Virus record (IMG/VR): IMGVR_UViG_3300020446_000095
Location: 1-21,689 of that record
DNA from: a virus
Direction: 5' to 3' (one strand)
DNA length: 21,689 nucleotides
Shown here: piece by piece, positions 1 through 7,405 of the stretch
Position numbering within the stretch: the first letter of the stretch is position 1
Layout: each line of letters starts with the position of its first letter
Translations under genes and position numbers: made by a program
Notes under the pieces: model-generated
What the model saw: the letters and a program-made list of their open reading frames with translations, nothing else
Databases searched by the model: none
Told to the model about the DNA's origin: nothing

Positions 1-159
1 AACACTCGTACAAGTATTGCCATTTATATCTGATTCCAATGCACTGACATCAACCTTCTTGACAGCAGACTCACCTGTGCCATCAGAAATGTTTGTAAAT
101 TTCATAACAACGTGCTTGTCGCCATCAAAAAGGGTTTGTGATGTTACTGCATCAGCCAT
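1..159 (-). CDS. Virion-associated hypothetical protein (3' end outside window)
   Basis: An open frame of 53 codons starts with ATG at 159 and runs off the left edge of the window, so only the N-terminus is visible (MADAVTSQTLFDGDKHVVMK...). A strong Shine-Dalgarno (AAGGGGGT) sits just upstream and overlaps the stop codon of the preceding minus-strand gene, which supports both the start and translational coupling. It is the most distal visible gene of the head operon, after the major capsid gene, so a structural or head-to-tail role is likely by position only. The visible part has no motif I can assign. Polar, Thr/Asp/Gly-rich composition fits a beta-rich virion protein. The full length is unknown. 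Confidence 0.75.
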   Translation of the reverse strand, partial: MADAVTSQTLFDGDKHVVMKFTNISDGTGESAVKKVDVSALESDINGNTCTSV

Positions 160-170
160 GTTTTACCCCC

Positions 171-791
171 TTAGAATACTGAATATTCTAGTTCAACTGT
201 AAATCTTCCTGCTGTTATATCAGCATTAACAGCCGTTGTCGCTCTAGCATATAGATGCACATTTGCAACAGCAGCCGTTACGTTTGGCACGAAGATGTGA
301 TAGTTACCTGCTGTGTTGTTAAAATTGATATCAATCTCTGTGATAGACTGTGTAGCACTTAGCTGTTCGTTAAATGATGTAACACCTGCACCAACGATCT
401 CTGTTCCTGATACGGCTGCATTTGTAGCTGTTCCAGAAGTAGAACTCAATGCTAAGTTACCTGCAAGAGTTTGACCTGCTGCTGTGGTAATACCAATCAA
501 AGCTCTGTGTACGAATATCTTTGATGGTGTTACTAGATCATCAGGGGCATCTACGTTTAGTGTTCCCAACTCTACAAGGCAGTCACCATCTCCATACGCT
601 ACAGATGCTGCGTTTGTGCTTGCTAGTGTACCTGCGAAAGACTGTATCTTTCGTGTACCCATAGAAATGAGTTGACCTGTTGAATTTACAGAAAAACCTG
701 TCTCTGTAATTGCACCTGTGGTGCTACTCTTGTTTACTGCTTTAAATCCTCCAGTTGCTCTAACTGGACCTGAAAATGTTGTATTGCCCAT
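171..791 (-). CDS. Putative structural protein downstream of the major capsid gene
   Basis: This 206-residue protein begins MGNTTFSGPVRATGGF and is very rich in Thr, Ala, Ser, Gly and Asn, with almost no Cys or Trp. That composition is typical of beta-rich virion proteins such as head fibres, decoration proteins or tail-fibre segments. It follows the major capsid gene on the same strand, separated by 87 nt that contain a GC-rich hairpin. Its stop codon lies within the Shine-Dalgarno region of the next gene. No catalytic motif, signal peptide or membrane segment is visible. The assignment as a virion protein rests on composition and position; I cannot say which component it is. Confidence 0.7.
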   Translation of the reverse strand: MGNTTFSGPVRATGGFKAVNKSSTTGAITETGFSVNSTGQLISMGTRKIQSFAGTLASTNAASVAYGDGDCLVELGTLNVDAPDDLVTPSKIFVHRALIGITTAAGQTLAGNLALSSTSGTATNAAVSGTEIVGAGVTSFNEQLSATQSITEIDINFNNTAGNYHIFVPNVTAAVANVHLYARATTAVNADITAGRFTVELEYSVF

Positions 792-846
792 ATTAATCTC
801 CTTGTCGTGGCAAATGTCAGCTTACGCTGTCAAGGTGAAATTGTAA

Positions 847-866
847 GGGGGCGATTTCTCGCCCCC
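847..866 (-). terminator. GC-rich hairpin downstream of the major capsid gene
   Basis: A perfect 8-bp inverted repeat (GGGGGCGA, loop TTTC, TCGCCCCC) lies 13 nt after the capsid stop codon on the minus strand. The sequence after the stem in the direction of transcription is TTACAATTT, a weak U-tract. It could act as a partial terminator or as a 3' stabiliser that raises capsid mRNA over the downstream genes. The stem is seen directly; its function is inferred. Confidence 0.6.
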
Positions 867-878
867 AAGGTTGCTAGT

Positions 879-1790
879 TTACGCAGCTCCTGTTGAACCG
901 TAAATTCCAAGTGGATCAGATACACCGAAAGAATATCTCTCTCTCGCTTTGTATCTTACGTTTCCAGTGTTGAAATCTCCGTCCATGCCAGTAGCCATAG
1001 GAGTTCTAACGAAATGCTTCATTCCGTTTGGAACATCTGTGATGATGAAGAAAGCATCACTATCTGTTAGATAATGGTTAACAGCAAAGCCCTCTGGGAT
1101 AGACCCATTAGACTTGATAGCGTTAATGTCATTATCAGCAGTTCCTGTTCTGAAATCTGTTTGTAGCAATCTTGTAGCTGTAAACATCAATGCAGGTGGA
1201 ACAATCAGCTTTCTTGGTCTTGCTGCAATCAATAGACCTCTTTCATCTACGAAGGCTGCGATATCAATCACAGCTTGCTCTAAAGATGTTTCGTTAAGGT
1301 CTGCTGCTGTTGATGGTTGGTTTCTATTATTACCACCTGCCACGGTTCCGTGGGAGTCACTAAATAGAAAAGCTCCATCACCAGAAGTGAATGTATCAAA
1401 ACCAGTGTTTAGAAGTGACGCTGCTTTTGTTTGCTTTGTGTAAGCCATAGCTCTAGCAAGTGCTTTTGTATAACGTGCTGATAGGCTGTCATACAAATTG
1501 TCTTCCATAGCTTCCTCTGTGATAGAGAAACCCATAGCCACTGTCTCGTGATTAAAACGAGCAGTGAATGACTCTTGTGCTACATCGTAAGAGATGGCTG
1601 CACCTTCTTGCTTCACTGGGGCTGCACCGAACCCTGATAGCTTCACCTCTTCCTCAAAACTTCTGTCTGAGTTTTCAGTTTCATAGATATCAGCGTGTTC
1701 GTTTTCATAGCCTTCATACTCTAGTCCAAACAATGCGTTTAAACCTGGGAGTAACTCTTTTAAGAGATTTGCTCTACTCATTACAGCCAT
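879..1790 (-). CDS. Major capsid protein
   Basis: This 303-residue protein resembles phage major head subunits of the HK97-fold, Mu gpT-like type. It has an N-terminal helix-rich part (MAVMSRANLLKELLPGLNAL), an acidic loop (about residues 30-50), and a central A-domain-like region. The ending TPMATGMDGDFNTGNVRYKARERYSFGVSDPLG is typical of capsid proteins that close with a 'RYSFGVSDP'-like P-domain strand. Its length fits a capsid subunit made without a long delta domain, which agrees with a separate scaffold gene upstream. The ATG at 1790 is preceded by a very strong Shine-Dalgarno (GGAGGAGG) embedded in the last codons of the upstream gene. It lies in the head operon after the scaffold and a decoration-like gene, and a GC-rich hairpin follows it. 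Identification is by sequence pattern and synteny. Confidence 0.85.
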   Translation of the reverse strand: MAVMSRANLLKELLPGLNALFGLEYEGYENEHADIYETENSDRSFEEEVKLSGFGAAPVKQEGAAISYDVAQESFTARFNHETVAMGFSITEEAMEDNLYDSLSARYTKALARAMAYTKQTKAASLLNTGFDTFTSGDGAFLFSDSHGTVAGGNNRNQPSTAADLNETSLEQAVIDIAAFVDERGLLIAARPRKLIVPPALMFTATRLLQTDFRTGTADNDINAIKSNGSIPEGFAVNHYLTDSDAFFIITDVPNGMKHFVRTPMATGMDGDFNTGNVRYKARERYSFGVSDPLGIYGSTGAA

Positions 1791-1792
1791 GA

Positions 1793-2395
1793 TTAGCCTC
1801 CTCCTGGTGCAGCAGCATTTGTGCCACCACTTGCCAATTGATGCCCTGAATTAAACTTACAAAGCATGATTGGGAATGAAGTTCCTCTTTCGTCACCATC
1901 GTGACCACCAAGAAAATCAACAATCCTTACTGGTAAAGCTGCAGTTGTGTTTGTTGTGCTAATGTCAATACTGACACGAGACATTCCAAACGTAGCACTT
2001 GATGCTGTCTGCTCTAACTCTACGTTAGCACCAAGATCATCATCAGTTACTGCTCCGTCTGCTTGTACAGCAAACAGAATGTTTGGATCATCAGCAACAT
2101 ACGCCATACCACTGGTATGAGCTGCGCCTGACCATTGAGATGAAAATGTAAGCTGACTGGTGCTTACATCGATATAACGACATCCTAGAAAGATACCGAT
2201 AGGCGTTGCTGTGCTTGTGCCTGTATCTTTCGCTATCGTTGTGGTTCCACCGTCATCATTTAGCTTGACGACATCACCGTAACAAATCCTTGTGGATTGA
2301 GAGGATAGGATAGGATATTGACGAAAACCACCAGTGTATTCGCCACCTAATGTTCCTACTGGTCTTAACCCAAAAGGAGCAGATATGCTAGACAT
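1793..2395 (-). CDS. Putative head decoration protein
   Basis: This 200-residue protein (MSSISAPFGLRPVGTLGGEY...) is rich in Gly, Thr, Ser and Ala and has no enzyme motif. Its opening 'APFGLRPVGTLGG' and its place directly upstream of the major capsid gene match a family of marine phage structural proteins. By analogy with lambda gpD preceding gpE, it is a candidate capsid decoration or stabilising protein. The C-terminus is APGGG. The codons for these glycines create the Shine-Dalgarno of the capsid gene, whose ATG begins 3 nt after this stop codon. It could equally be another minor head component. Confidence is high that it is a real structural gene and low for the exact role. Confidence 0.7.
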   Translation of the reverse strand: MSSISAPFGLRPVGTLGGEYTGGFRQYPILSSQSTRICYGDVVKLNDDGGTTTIAKDTGTSTATPIGIFLGCRYIDVSTSQLTFSSQWSGAAHTSGMAYVADDPNILFAVQADGAVTDDDLGANVELEQTASSATFGMSRVSIDISTTNTTAALPVRIVDFLGGHDGDERGTSFPIMLCKFNSGHQLASGGTNAAAPGGG

Positions 2396-2408
2396 ATGTC
2401 TACCTCCA

Positions 2409-2843
2409 TTAAGTTGTTCGAGTGCTTCGCTCTGGTTTCAGAACTGGCATTCGAGGATCATTATTACGCAAGAAAGAGTTGTCCACAGATTCCATTTGCC
2501 TGTTAGCCATTTCCTTGTGGGCTTCCTTACGAGCTTCTACTTTTTCGGTTGATATGCTACAGAGTAGCTGACCACCAATTTCAATATTGTCTTTCCATCG
2601 TGAATCGATGTCAGACATAACGTGTAACTCAGGATGGTCTTTGGCTAAGACAGGTGTCCAACCTTCACGAAACCTTGCAGATACATTAGGGTTATCTGAT
2701 TGACCCATGATCGCTGTTCGTATCCAACGAAACTTAACCCCAGGTCTGGGATTAGGTGTTGGTAACAACGTAGGTCTTTCCCATGATTTCTTTCGAAATT
2801 CCATTTCTCTTGTTTCGTTATCTCTTGGTTCTCTATCAGCCAT
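2409..2843 (-). CDS. Conserved phage protein of unknown function in head operon
   Basis: This 144-residue, highly charged protein (MADREPRDNETREMEFRKK...) contains a central stretch VKFRWIRTAIMGQSDNPN followed by REGWTPVLAKDHPEL. I recognise this pattern from tailed-phage head operons, where it lies between scaffold and capsid genes, but I know no established function. The start ATG at 2843 overlaps the scaffold stop codon by 8 nt, indicating translational coupling. The C-terminal third is helical and charged. No Cys clusters or membrane segments are present. A role in head assembly is inferred from position only. Confidence 0.75.
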   Translation of the reverse strand: MADREPRDNETREMEFRKKSWERPTLLPTPNPRPGVKFRWIRTAIMGQSDNPNVSARFREGWTPVLAKDHPELHVMSDIDSRWKDNIEIGGQLLCSISTEKVEARKEAHKEMANRQMESVDNSFLRNNDPRMPVLKPERSTRTT

Positions 2844-3810
2844 TTCCTTGATCCTTCATTAATTGCGCTGCATATTGCTCTTTTGTGAGACCCAAGCGTC
2901 TTGCGAGGTTCACTTGGGTTGAGGTCAGTCGCACTGTGCGTGGTTTTTTTGCACTCCGTTTAGTGGGGGCAACCACGTTGCCAGTCTGACTCTGTTGCGT
3001 TTCCTCATCTTCAATAACATCGTCAAACTTGTCTGGAAAAACTTTTCGCATTTCCCTATCTATCTCTTTATAATACTCTTCGCTGTCTCCGACAACACCT
3101 TTTTTTACCAACTCTTCATGAACACCAAAGGCATACGAGGTCATTCGACTATCTTTATTGAACCATGTATTCTCATTTGCCCAGTCCAAAGCCCTCTGAC
3201 TCACCTTTGGTTTCTGGGGTTGCTGAGGCATTGGCTTAGGTTGCTCTACCCTTGGCTCAGGTTGTTTTGGTGGTGTATAGGTATCCACACGATATTTTTC
3301 ATTTTGTATTCTAGCTAACTCAGCAGACGCATCAGCAAGTTTATCTGGATCACCTGATTCGTAAGCCTCTTTGTAATCTATCTTGGCTTTTTCAAGCTGT
3401 GCATCTACTCTGCCTTTGGCTTGATTTATCAAAACACTCTCGCCATCAGATAGACTTTTACGAAGTTCTTCGTTTTCTTTCTGAAGTTTTTTAGCGTAAT
3501 TTAATGCCTCCTCTTGTAGACGAGAGGCTTCTTCTTTGGCTCTACGCTCTTCATGATACTCGTATTTTAGCTCCTTGATACGCTTTTGCACCTTATCGCT
3601 ATAGTTTTTGGCTTCATCTTCATCACCTTCAACTTTAGGCTGCGTATCTTCTTTTCGCTTTGGAACCCTATCTTCTTCAGGTCTATCATCAACAATCTCA
3701 ACCTCAAAAGAGGTTTCTTCCTGTTGTTTTGTTTCTACAGGCTTATCTTCACCAAAATCTAAATCTTGTTGTGTGTCCTGCTCTTCAATTTTTTCTGCTA
3801 CTTCGTTCAT
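2836..3810 (-). CDS. Putative capsid scaffolding protein
   Basis: This 324-residue protein has the usual scaffold layout. There is a long acidic, disordered N-terminus (residues 1-70, rich in E, D, Q). A long charged coiled coil follows (about 75-185, KVQKRIKELKYEYHEERRAKEE...), then a Pro/Gln-rich linker (PKQPEPRVEQPKPMPQQPQKP). The C-terminus is basic and helical, with the RLTSTQVNLARRLGLTKEQYA pattern seen at the ends of phage scaffolds. It lies upstream of the capsid gene and downstream of the portal in the same operon. Its ATG overlaps the co-chaperonin stop by 4 nt (ATGA). There is no protease domain, so any scaffold cleavage would need another enzyme. Function is assigned from architecture and synteny. 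Confidence 0.75.
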   Translation of the reverse strand: MNEVAEKIEEQDTQQDLDFGEDKPVETKQQEETSFEVEIVDDRPEEDRVPKRKEDTQPKVEGDEDEAKNYSDKVQKRIKELKYEYHEERRAKEEASRLQEEALNYAKKLQKENEELRKSLSDGESVLINQAKGRVDAQLEKAKIDYKEAYESGDPDKLADASAELARIQNEKYRVDTYTPPKQPEPRVEQPKPMPQQPQKPKVSQRALDWANENTWFNKDSRMTSYAFGVHEELVKKGVVGDSEEYYKEIDREMRKVFPDKFDDVIEDEETQQSQTGNVVAPTKRSAKKPRTVRLTSTQVNLARRLGLTKEQYAAQLMKDQGNG

Positions 3811-4178
3811 ATCCTTTTATATCCTCTTGGGTCATCGACAACAGCTTCAACAGTGTCATCATTGATTAATCTAAATTCCTGTGTGTGTATTTTAAAGCGA
3901 GTACCTGAATATGATCGAAAGATCACAAAGTCACCCTCTTTACAATATGGACCGTTTGGAAACTTATCCTGATCCTTATAAGCATCAGGACCCATGCTAA
4001 CGACAAAACCTATGATTGACGCTATACCTTCAGCATCTCTCAATGCGTCTGGCATATATACGCCACCTTCGGTTTTCTCATCTACTTCAACTGGGGATAT
4101 TAGGAGTTTGTAACCCTTTGGTTGGGGCATCTTGGAAGCGACTTTCTCATCATCTTCCTTCTTTACAGCTTGATACAT
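3807..4178 (-). CDS. GroES-like co-chaperonin (Cpn10 family)
   Basis: This 123-residue protein matches the GroES/Cpn10 fold. After an N-terminal extension of about 20 residues it has GYKLLISPVEVDEKTEGGVYMP, equivalent to the 'RVLVKPLEEEEKTAGGI' strand and mobile loop of GroES. It continues with IGFVVSMGPDAY and KEGDFVIFRSYSGTRFKI, matching GroES 'GKVVAVGPG' and 'VKVGDKVLFPKYAGTEV'. Known phage counterparts (T4 gp31, RB49 CocO) replace host GroES in folding the capsid protein with host GroEL. Position in the head operon, directly before the scaffold, fits that role. No GroEL gene is seen here. The mobile loop has GGVYMP in place of the usual GGIVL, which may tune GroEL binding. Confidence 0.85.
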   Translation of the reverse strand: MYQAVKKEDDEKVASKMPQPKGYKLLISPVEVDEKTEGGVYMPDALRDAEGIASIIGFVVSMGPDAYKDQDKFPNGPYCKEGDFVIFRSYSGTRFKIHTQEFRLINDDTVEAVVDDPRGYKRI

Positions 4179-4239
4179 TTTAACCTCATGCAGTGATTTA
4201 GGCTCACAGTTGCCTTGCGTTTAAGTACGTTGAGATTAT

Positions 4240-4425
4240 TTAATCCTCAATGGCTTTCTTTTGCAAGTCTAAAATTTCTTGCTCTATTTTTAGTAATCCT
4301 CTGTATTCACCAACCATTGAGGTGTATTCATCGAAGGTTTTTGCCCCTCCCATGCACAAATGTTCCTGTATTTGGGTCTTTTGATCGCTGATTCTCTTTA
4401 AAATCAGCCCATAATCGTCATTCAT
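4240..4425 (-). CDS. Small protein of unknown function between portal and co-chaperonin
   Basis: This 61-residue, mostly helical protein (MNDDYGLILKRISDQKTQIQEHL...) is likely to form a helical hairpin. Helix 1 covers about residues 4-23 and helix 2 about 32-60, joined by a CMGGAKTF turn. Its ATG lies 8 nt inside the end of the portal gene, so translation is probably coupled to the portal. About 60 nt separate it from the co-chaperonin gene. I do not recognise a characterised family. Short helical proteins here are common in phage head operons and may be assembly factors, but that is only a guess from position. Confidence 0.7.
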   Translation of the reverse strand: MNDDYGLILKRISDQKTQIQEHLCMGGAKTFDEYTSMVGEYRGLLKIEQEILDLQKKAIED

Positions 4426-6832
4426 CGGTTGTTAAGTCCTTTGCAAGGCTTAATCCGATGTCTACACCGTCTTTTATAGCCTTTTTCTCAGCTTTATCAG
4501 CCTCTGTAGCCACCTGAATACCTAATTTAGCCCCTTGTATCTTCTCATTTGACTTCGTTTTCTGTACATCAGACTGTAATTTAGCAATATCAAGCTGTTT
4601 TTTGTGTTCAAACTCAGCTTCTTTCAAGGCTAACTCTCTTTGCTGTATAATTGTAAGTGGGTCTTGCTGTTTTTTCATTGCTTCAGCCTGTGCCATCTCA
4701 GCTTGACCTTTTTGCAACACTTTAGCAGCAGCTTCTGCCGTTAGTTTTGACAATTCTTCCTCTACGTCCTGTGGTAAAGGCTTATCTTCGTCTGGCATTT
4801 CTACACCTAACTGTTTCTCTATCTCTTTTCTGTACTGGAACGCAACGTGTTCGGTAATATGAGCTGCCAAGGCATTCTGTATAGCAGACGCAAATGGCGA
4901 TTGACCAATGATTTGCTGTATTTTTGGATCTTGAGCAGCAGCAGTATGTACAGCAATGTGGGCTTCATGGTCTTGGTACTTGAACGCCTTGACAGGTTCT
5001 TGCTTCATGATCGCCATGTTTTCTGTTACTGGATCATTCGGCTTTATATCGTCAGGTAGTTTGATAATATCGGCTGCATCTTTTATTCCTAGCACTTCTA
5101 ACATTTGTCGATGTAGCTTTCCCATGTCGTATAGCTGTGGTGCTTGTTGGGCTAACTGTAGAGCTGCCTGATATTGTGTTACTCGTTGCGCCATTGTAGA
5201 GGCATTCGGATCGGATACTGGAATTACATCCACTCGTCCGTCAAAATCTTCTGTTCGTGAGAAGCTACCCTCTTCTGTTTCATAGGCATATTCTGGAGGC
5301 ATGAAGTCATGAATACACTTGGCTAGTATGCGTAACTCTTTTTTAAGAGATGCGTGTAGTCGTGCTTGCACCCCAGACATCACTTTCATGGATCGCTCTA
5401 ACAAGGCTAGTGTTGTACCGACAGGAGCTTGTGGGTTCATGTTACCCACCTGTACATCAGCAACAGAACCTATTCGTCTGCCTTCTTCCACAATATTTCC
5501 CAACAACTGGTATAATACTGAGGATGGTTCTTTATAAGGTATAAACGTAATGGAATCTCGTATCGCACCACCAGGAACATCGACATCCCTGAACTCACCA
5601 GGCATGAGAGGCGAATCATCCCCCTTAATCCTAAGACCACGAGCTTTAAGACCAGCAGGTAGATTCGATAGAGTACCTGCATCAATAAGCTGACGCAGTA
5701 TGGACGTAGCCGATTTAGCCAACCCACCAATAAGATGAATAAGTCCTGTACCATAAAAGCCAAGGCTAGGAAGATATCTATAATGAATAAAATGCTGTCG
5801 CTTAGTTTTCTTAGGATCGGTTTCATACCAGTTCTTTCTAATGGATAATATGGCTCGTGATGACTTATCTATCGTAATGACATAGGGTCTTGCTAACCCA
5901 TCACTATCCTGAAATGGCTCTGGCATATCAACATCAACGTGCATCTCAAGAATAGTGTATCTCTCATCGTCTTCATAAACGTGTTCAGCCCCATCCATCT
6001 CGTCATACTTTTCCTGTATTTCTGATTCGTCTTGATACGGCTCTGACAACTCAACCTCACGATAGAAACCATTCACCATAAGCTCTTTGATTTCATTCTC
6101 TGTCTTTTTCATGATATGCGTATACCGTGGGCAAGACATAAGATCACTTGCACCGTAGGAGACTACAAAGTCTTCAGCAGGTACAAACATGGAGCATGGT
6201 CTTTCCATGATAGGATCGTAATACACCTTCTTAAAAGCAGAGCCTGCTAGAGGCAAACGAAACAGCATTTGCTCCATTTCATCACGATACTCCGTCATAT
6301 CTTCTGTCAGAAGATAATTCATCTCATGCTCAACACGTTGTGACTGTGCTGTTTTTTCTTTTGTGTTTTTACCAACTATCTTTGTGCGTACAGGTCCTGA
6401 TGGTGGGAATATCTCCCCCATAGCCTGTGCCTGAAAACGCACTACAGCTTCTGTTAGGAGTGGGTGAAATACACCTGATGCTCCTTGCCACGGCTGAGAT
6501 CGCTCTTCAATCTTCATGCCCAACAAGTCAAGACCTTTGATGTAGGATCGTGACCATTCGTTTCGTGATGTTCTATCGCTTTCAAAGTCATCGATAAGAT
6601 CAGCAGCCATCTTCTCAAGATCACCATCTTCTAGAAACTCTGCTAAGTTTGAGTTATGATCAGGTCCGACTAAATCCTCAGTAACATCACCTTCAAAGTC
6701 AACGATGACACCACCATCCTCTGTTTCTATCGATACAGCGTCTGGATTTACCACTTCAACTTTTAACTCTTGTTCAGAAGGGTTGCTTTCTATATCAACC
6801 TCGAAAGGCTCTAATCGTTTATCAACTACCAT
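4418..6832 (-). CDS. Portal protein (P22-like)
   Basis: This 804-residue protein fits the P22-type portal family, which forms the dodecameric ring at the capsid vertex through which DNA enters and leaves. Residues 1-80 are acidic and probably disordered. The conserved core starts near RNEWSRSYIKGLDLLG, followed by QPWQGASGVFHPLLTEAVVRFQAQA. Further on come LPLAGSAFKKVYYDP and FIHYRYLPSLGFYGTGLIHLIGGLAKSATSILRQLIDAGTL, typical of portal wing and stem segments. The C-terminal 200 residues are a long Gln/Lys/Glu-rich helical region (AEAMKKQQDPLTIIQQRELALKEAEFEHKKQLD), resembling the P22 barrel extension. It starts at ATG 6832, 1 nt after the stop of the upstream small gene, with only a weak Shine-Dalgarno. 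Confidence 0.85.
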   Translation of the reverse strand: MVVDKRLEPFEVDIESNPSEQELKVEVVNPDAVSIETEDGGVIVDFEGDVTEDLVGPDHNSNLAEFLEDGDLEKMAADLIDDFESDRTSRNEWSRSYIKGLDLLGMKIEERSQPWQGASGVFHPLLTEAVVRFQAQAMGEIFPPSGPVRTKIVGKNTKEKTAQSQRVEHEMNYLLTEDMTEYRDEMEQMLFRLPLAGSAFKKVYYDPIMERPCSMFVPAEDFVVSYGASDLMSCPRYTHIMKKTENEIKELMVNGFYREVELSEPYQDESEIQEKYDEMDGAEHVYEDDERYTILEMHVDVDMPEPFQDSDGLARPYVITIDKSSRAILSIRKNWYETDPKKTKRQHFIHYRYLPSLGFYGTGLIHLIGGLAKSATSILRQLIDAGTLSNLPAGLKARGLRIKGDDSPLMPGEFRDVDVPGGAIRDSITFIPYKEPSSVLYQLLGNIVEEGRRIGSVADVQVGNMNPQAPVGTTLALLERSMKVMSGVQARLHASLKKELRILAKCIHDFMPPEYAYETEEGSFSRTEDFDGRVDVIPVSDPNASTMAQRVTQYQAALQLAQQAPQLYDMGKLHRQMLEVLGIKDAADIIKLPDDIKPNDPVTENMAIMKQEPVKAFKYQDHEAHIAVHTAAAQDPKIQQIIGQSPFASAIQNALAAHITEHVAFQYRKEIEKQLGVEMPDEDKPLPQDVEEELSKLTAEAAAKVLQKGQAEMAQAEAMKKQQDPLTIIQQRELALKEAEFEHKKQLDIAKLQSDVQKTKSNEKIQGAKLGIQVATEADKAEKKAIKDGVDIGLSLAKDLTTDE

Positions 6833-6833
6833 G

Positions 6834-7166
6834 TTAAACTATCTTTGTTGGCTTCATTCTGTCTTGTGCAATCATGCCACCACCACGCATTTTAATTACA
6901 CCACCTTTCTTTAACTCGAAAGGACTTTTTCTCATTTTTTCTGCACCTCTTTTACCCATGCCAAACTGAGAAGCTATGTTACCACCACCAACTCTGGCTC
7001 TTCTGGCACTCTTTTCTTTTTTCATATTTTCTTCCATCATCTTCGAAAGTTTTTTTATTGAAGGGTAAAGCACTGCACCACTGGTTCCTAAACCTGCTAC
7101 TGTGCCTATAAGGGTTTCTTTTTCCTTGGAAGTCATACCATTCTTTTTTTTATTTTTTTCTGACAT
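6834..7166 (-). CDS. Small basic protein with C-terminal KMRGGG motif (1)
   Basis: This 110-residue basic protein (MSEKNKKKNGMTSKEKE...) has one short hydrophobic stretch (about 20-34, LIGTVAGLGTSGAVLYP). It then has a Lys/Arg-rich middle and a Gly-rich end containing KKGGVIKMRGGGMIAQ. The same KxGGxxxKMRGGG(M/L)xxQ motif closes the neighbouring 73-residue protein, so the two are related at least at their C-termini. It sits between large terminase and portal, 6 nt from the upstream gene. No known fold is apparent. Basic, Gly-rich tails could bind DNA or dock on another virion component. The motif is seen directly; any role is inferred. Confidence 0.7.
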   Translation of the reverse strand: MSEKNKKKNGMTSKEKETLIGTVAGLGTSGAVLYPSIKKLSKMMEENMKKEKSARRARVGGGNIASQFGMGKRGAEKMRKSPFELKKGGVIKMRGGGMIAQDRMKPTKIV

Positions 7167-7172
7167 GGTAAT

Positions 7173-7394
7173 TTACCTTATGCTGAATTTGGTTCCTTGA
7201 GTAGCCAATCCACCACCACGCATCTTCATAACCTTACCACCTGCTTTTTTACCAAGTTTCATTTGTTTCATAATTTTATCCATGAACTTAGGGTCTTTAA
7301 TGTCTAAGGTTTCGCCTCTACCTTTTCCTTTCATCGTATCTATATTTTTTATCAGCTTTCTTACGGCTTTTGCATCTACGAGGTCTTTTGTCAT
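7173..7394 (-). CDS. Small basic protein with C-terminal KMRGGG motif (2)
   Basis: This 73-residue protein (MTKDLVDAKAVRKLIKNIDTMKG...) is highly basic. A predicted N-terminal helix is followed by the Gly/Lys-rich tail KAGGKVMKMRGGGLATQGTKFSIR. The tail matches that of the next gene downstream, and the DNA shares a 14-base run (7210-7223 and 6877-6890), suggesting a duplicated or exchanged C-terminal module. The gene lies 11 nt after the large terminase and 6 nt before its partner. I recognise the 'KMRGGG' ending as recurrent in small marine phage proteins but know no demonstrated function. Confidence 0.7.
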   Translation of the reverse strand: MTKDLVDAKAVRKLIKNIDTMKGKGRGETLDIKDPKFMDKIMKQMKLGKKAGGKVMKMRGGGLATQGTKFSIR

Positions 7395-7405
7395 TGAATT
7401 ATCTC

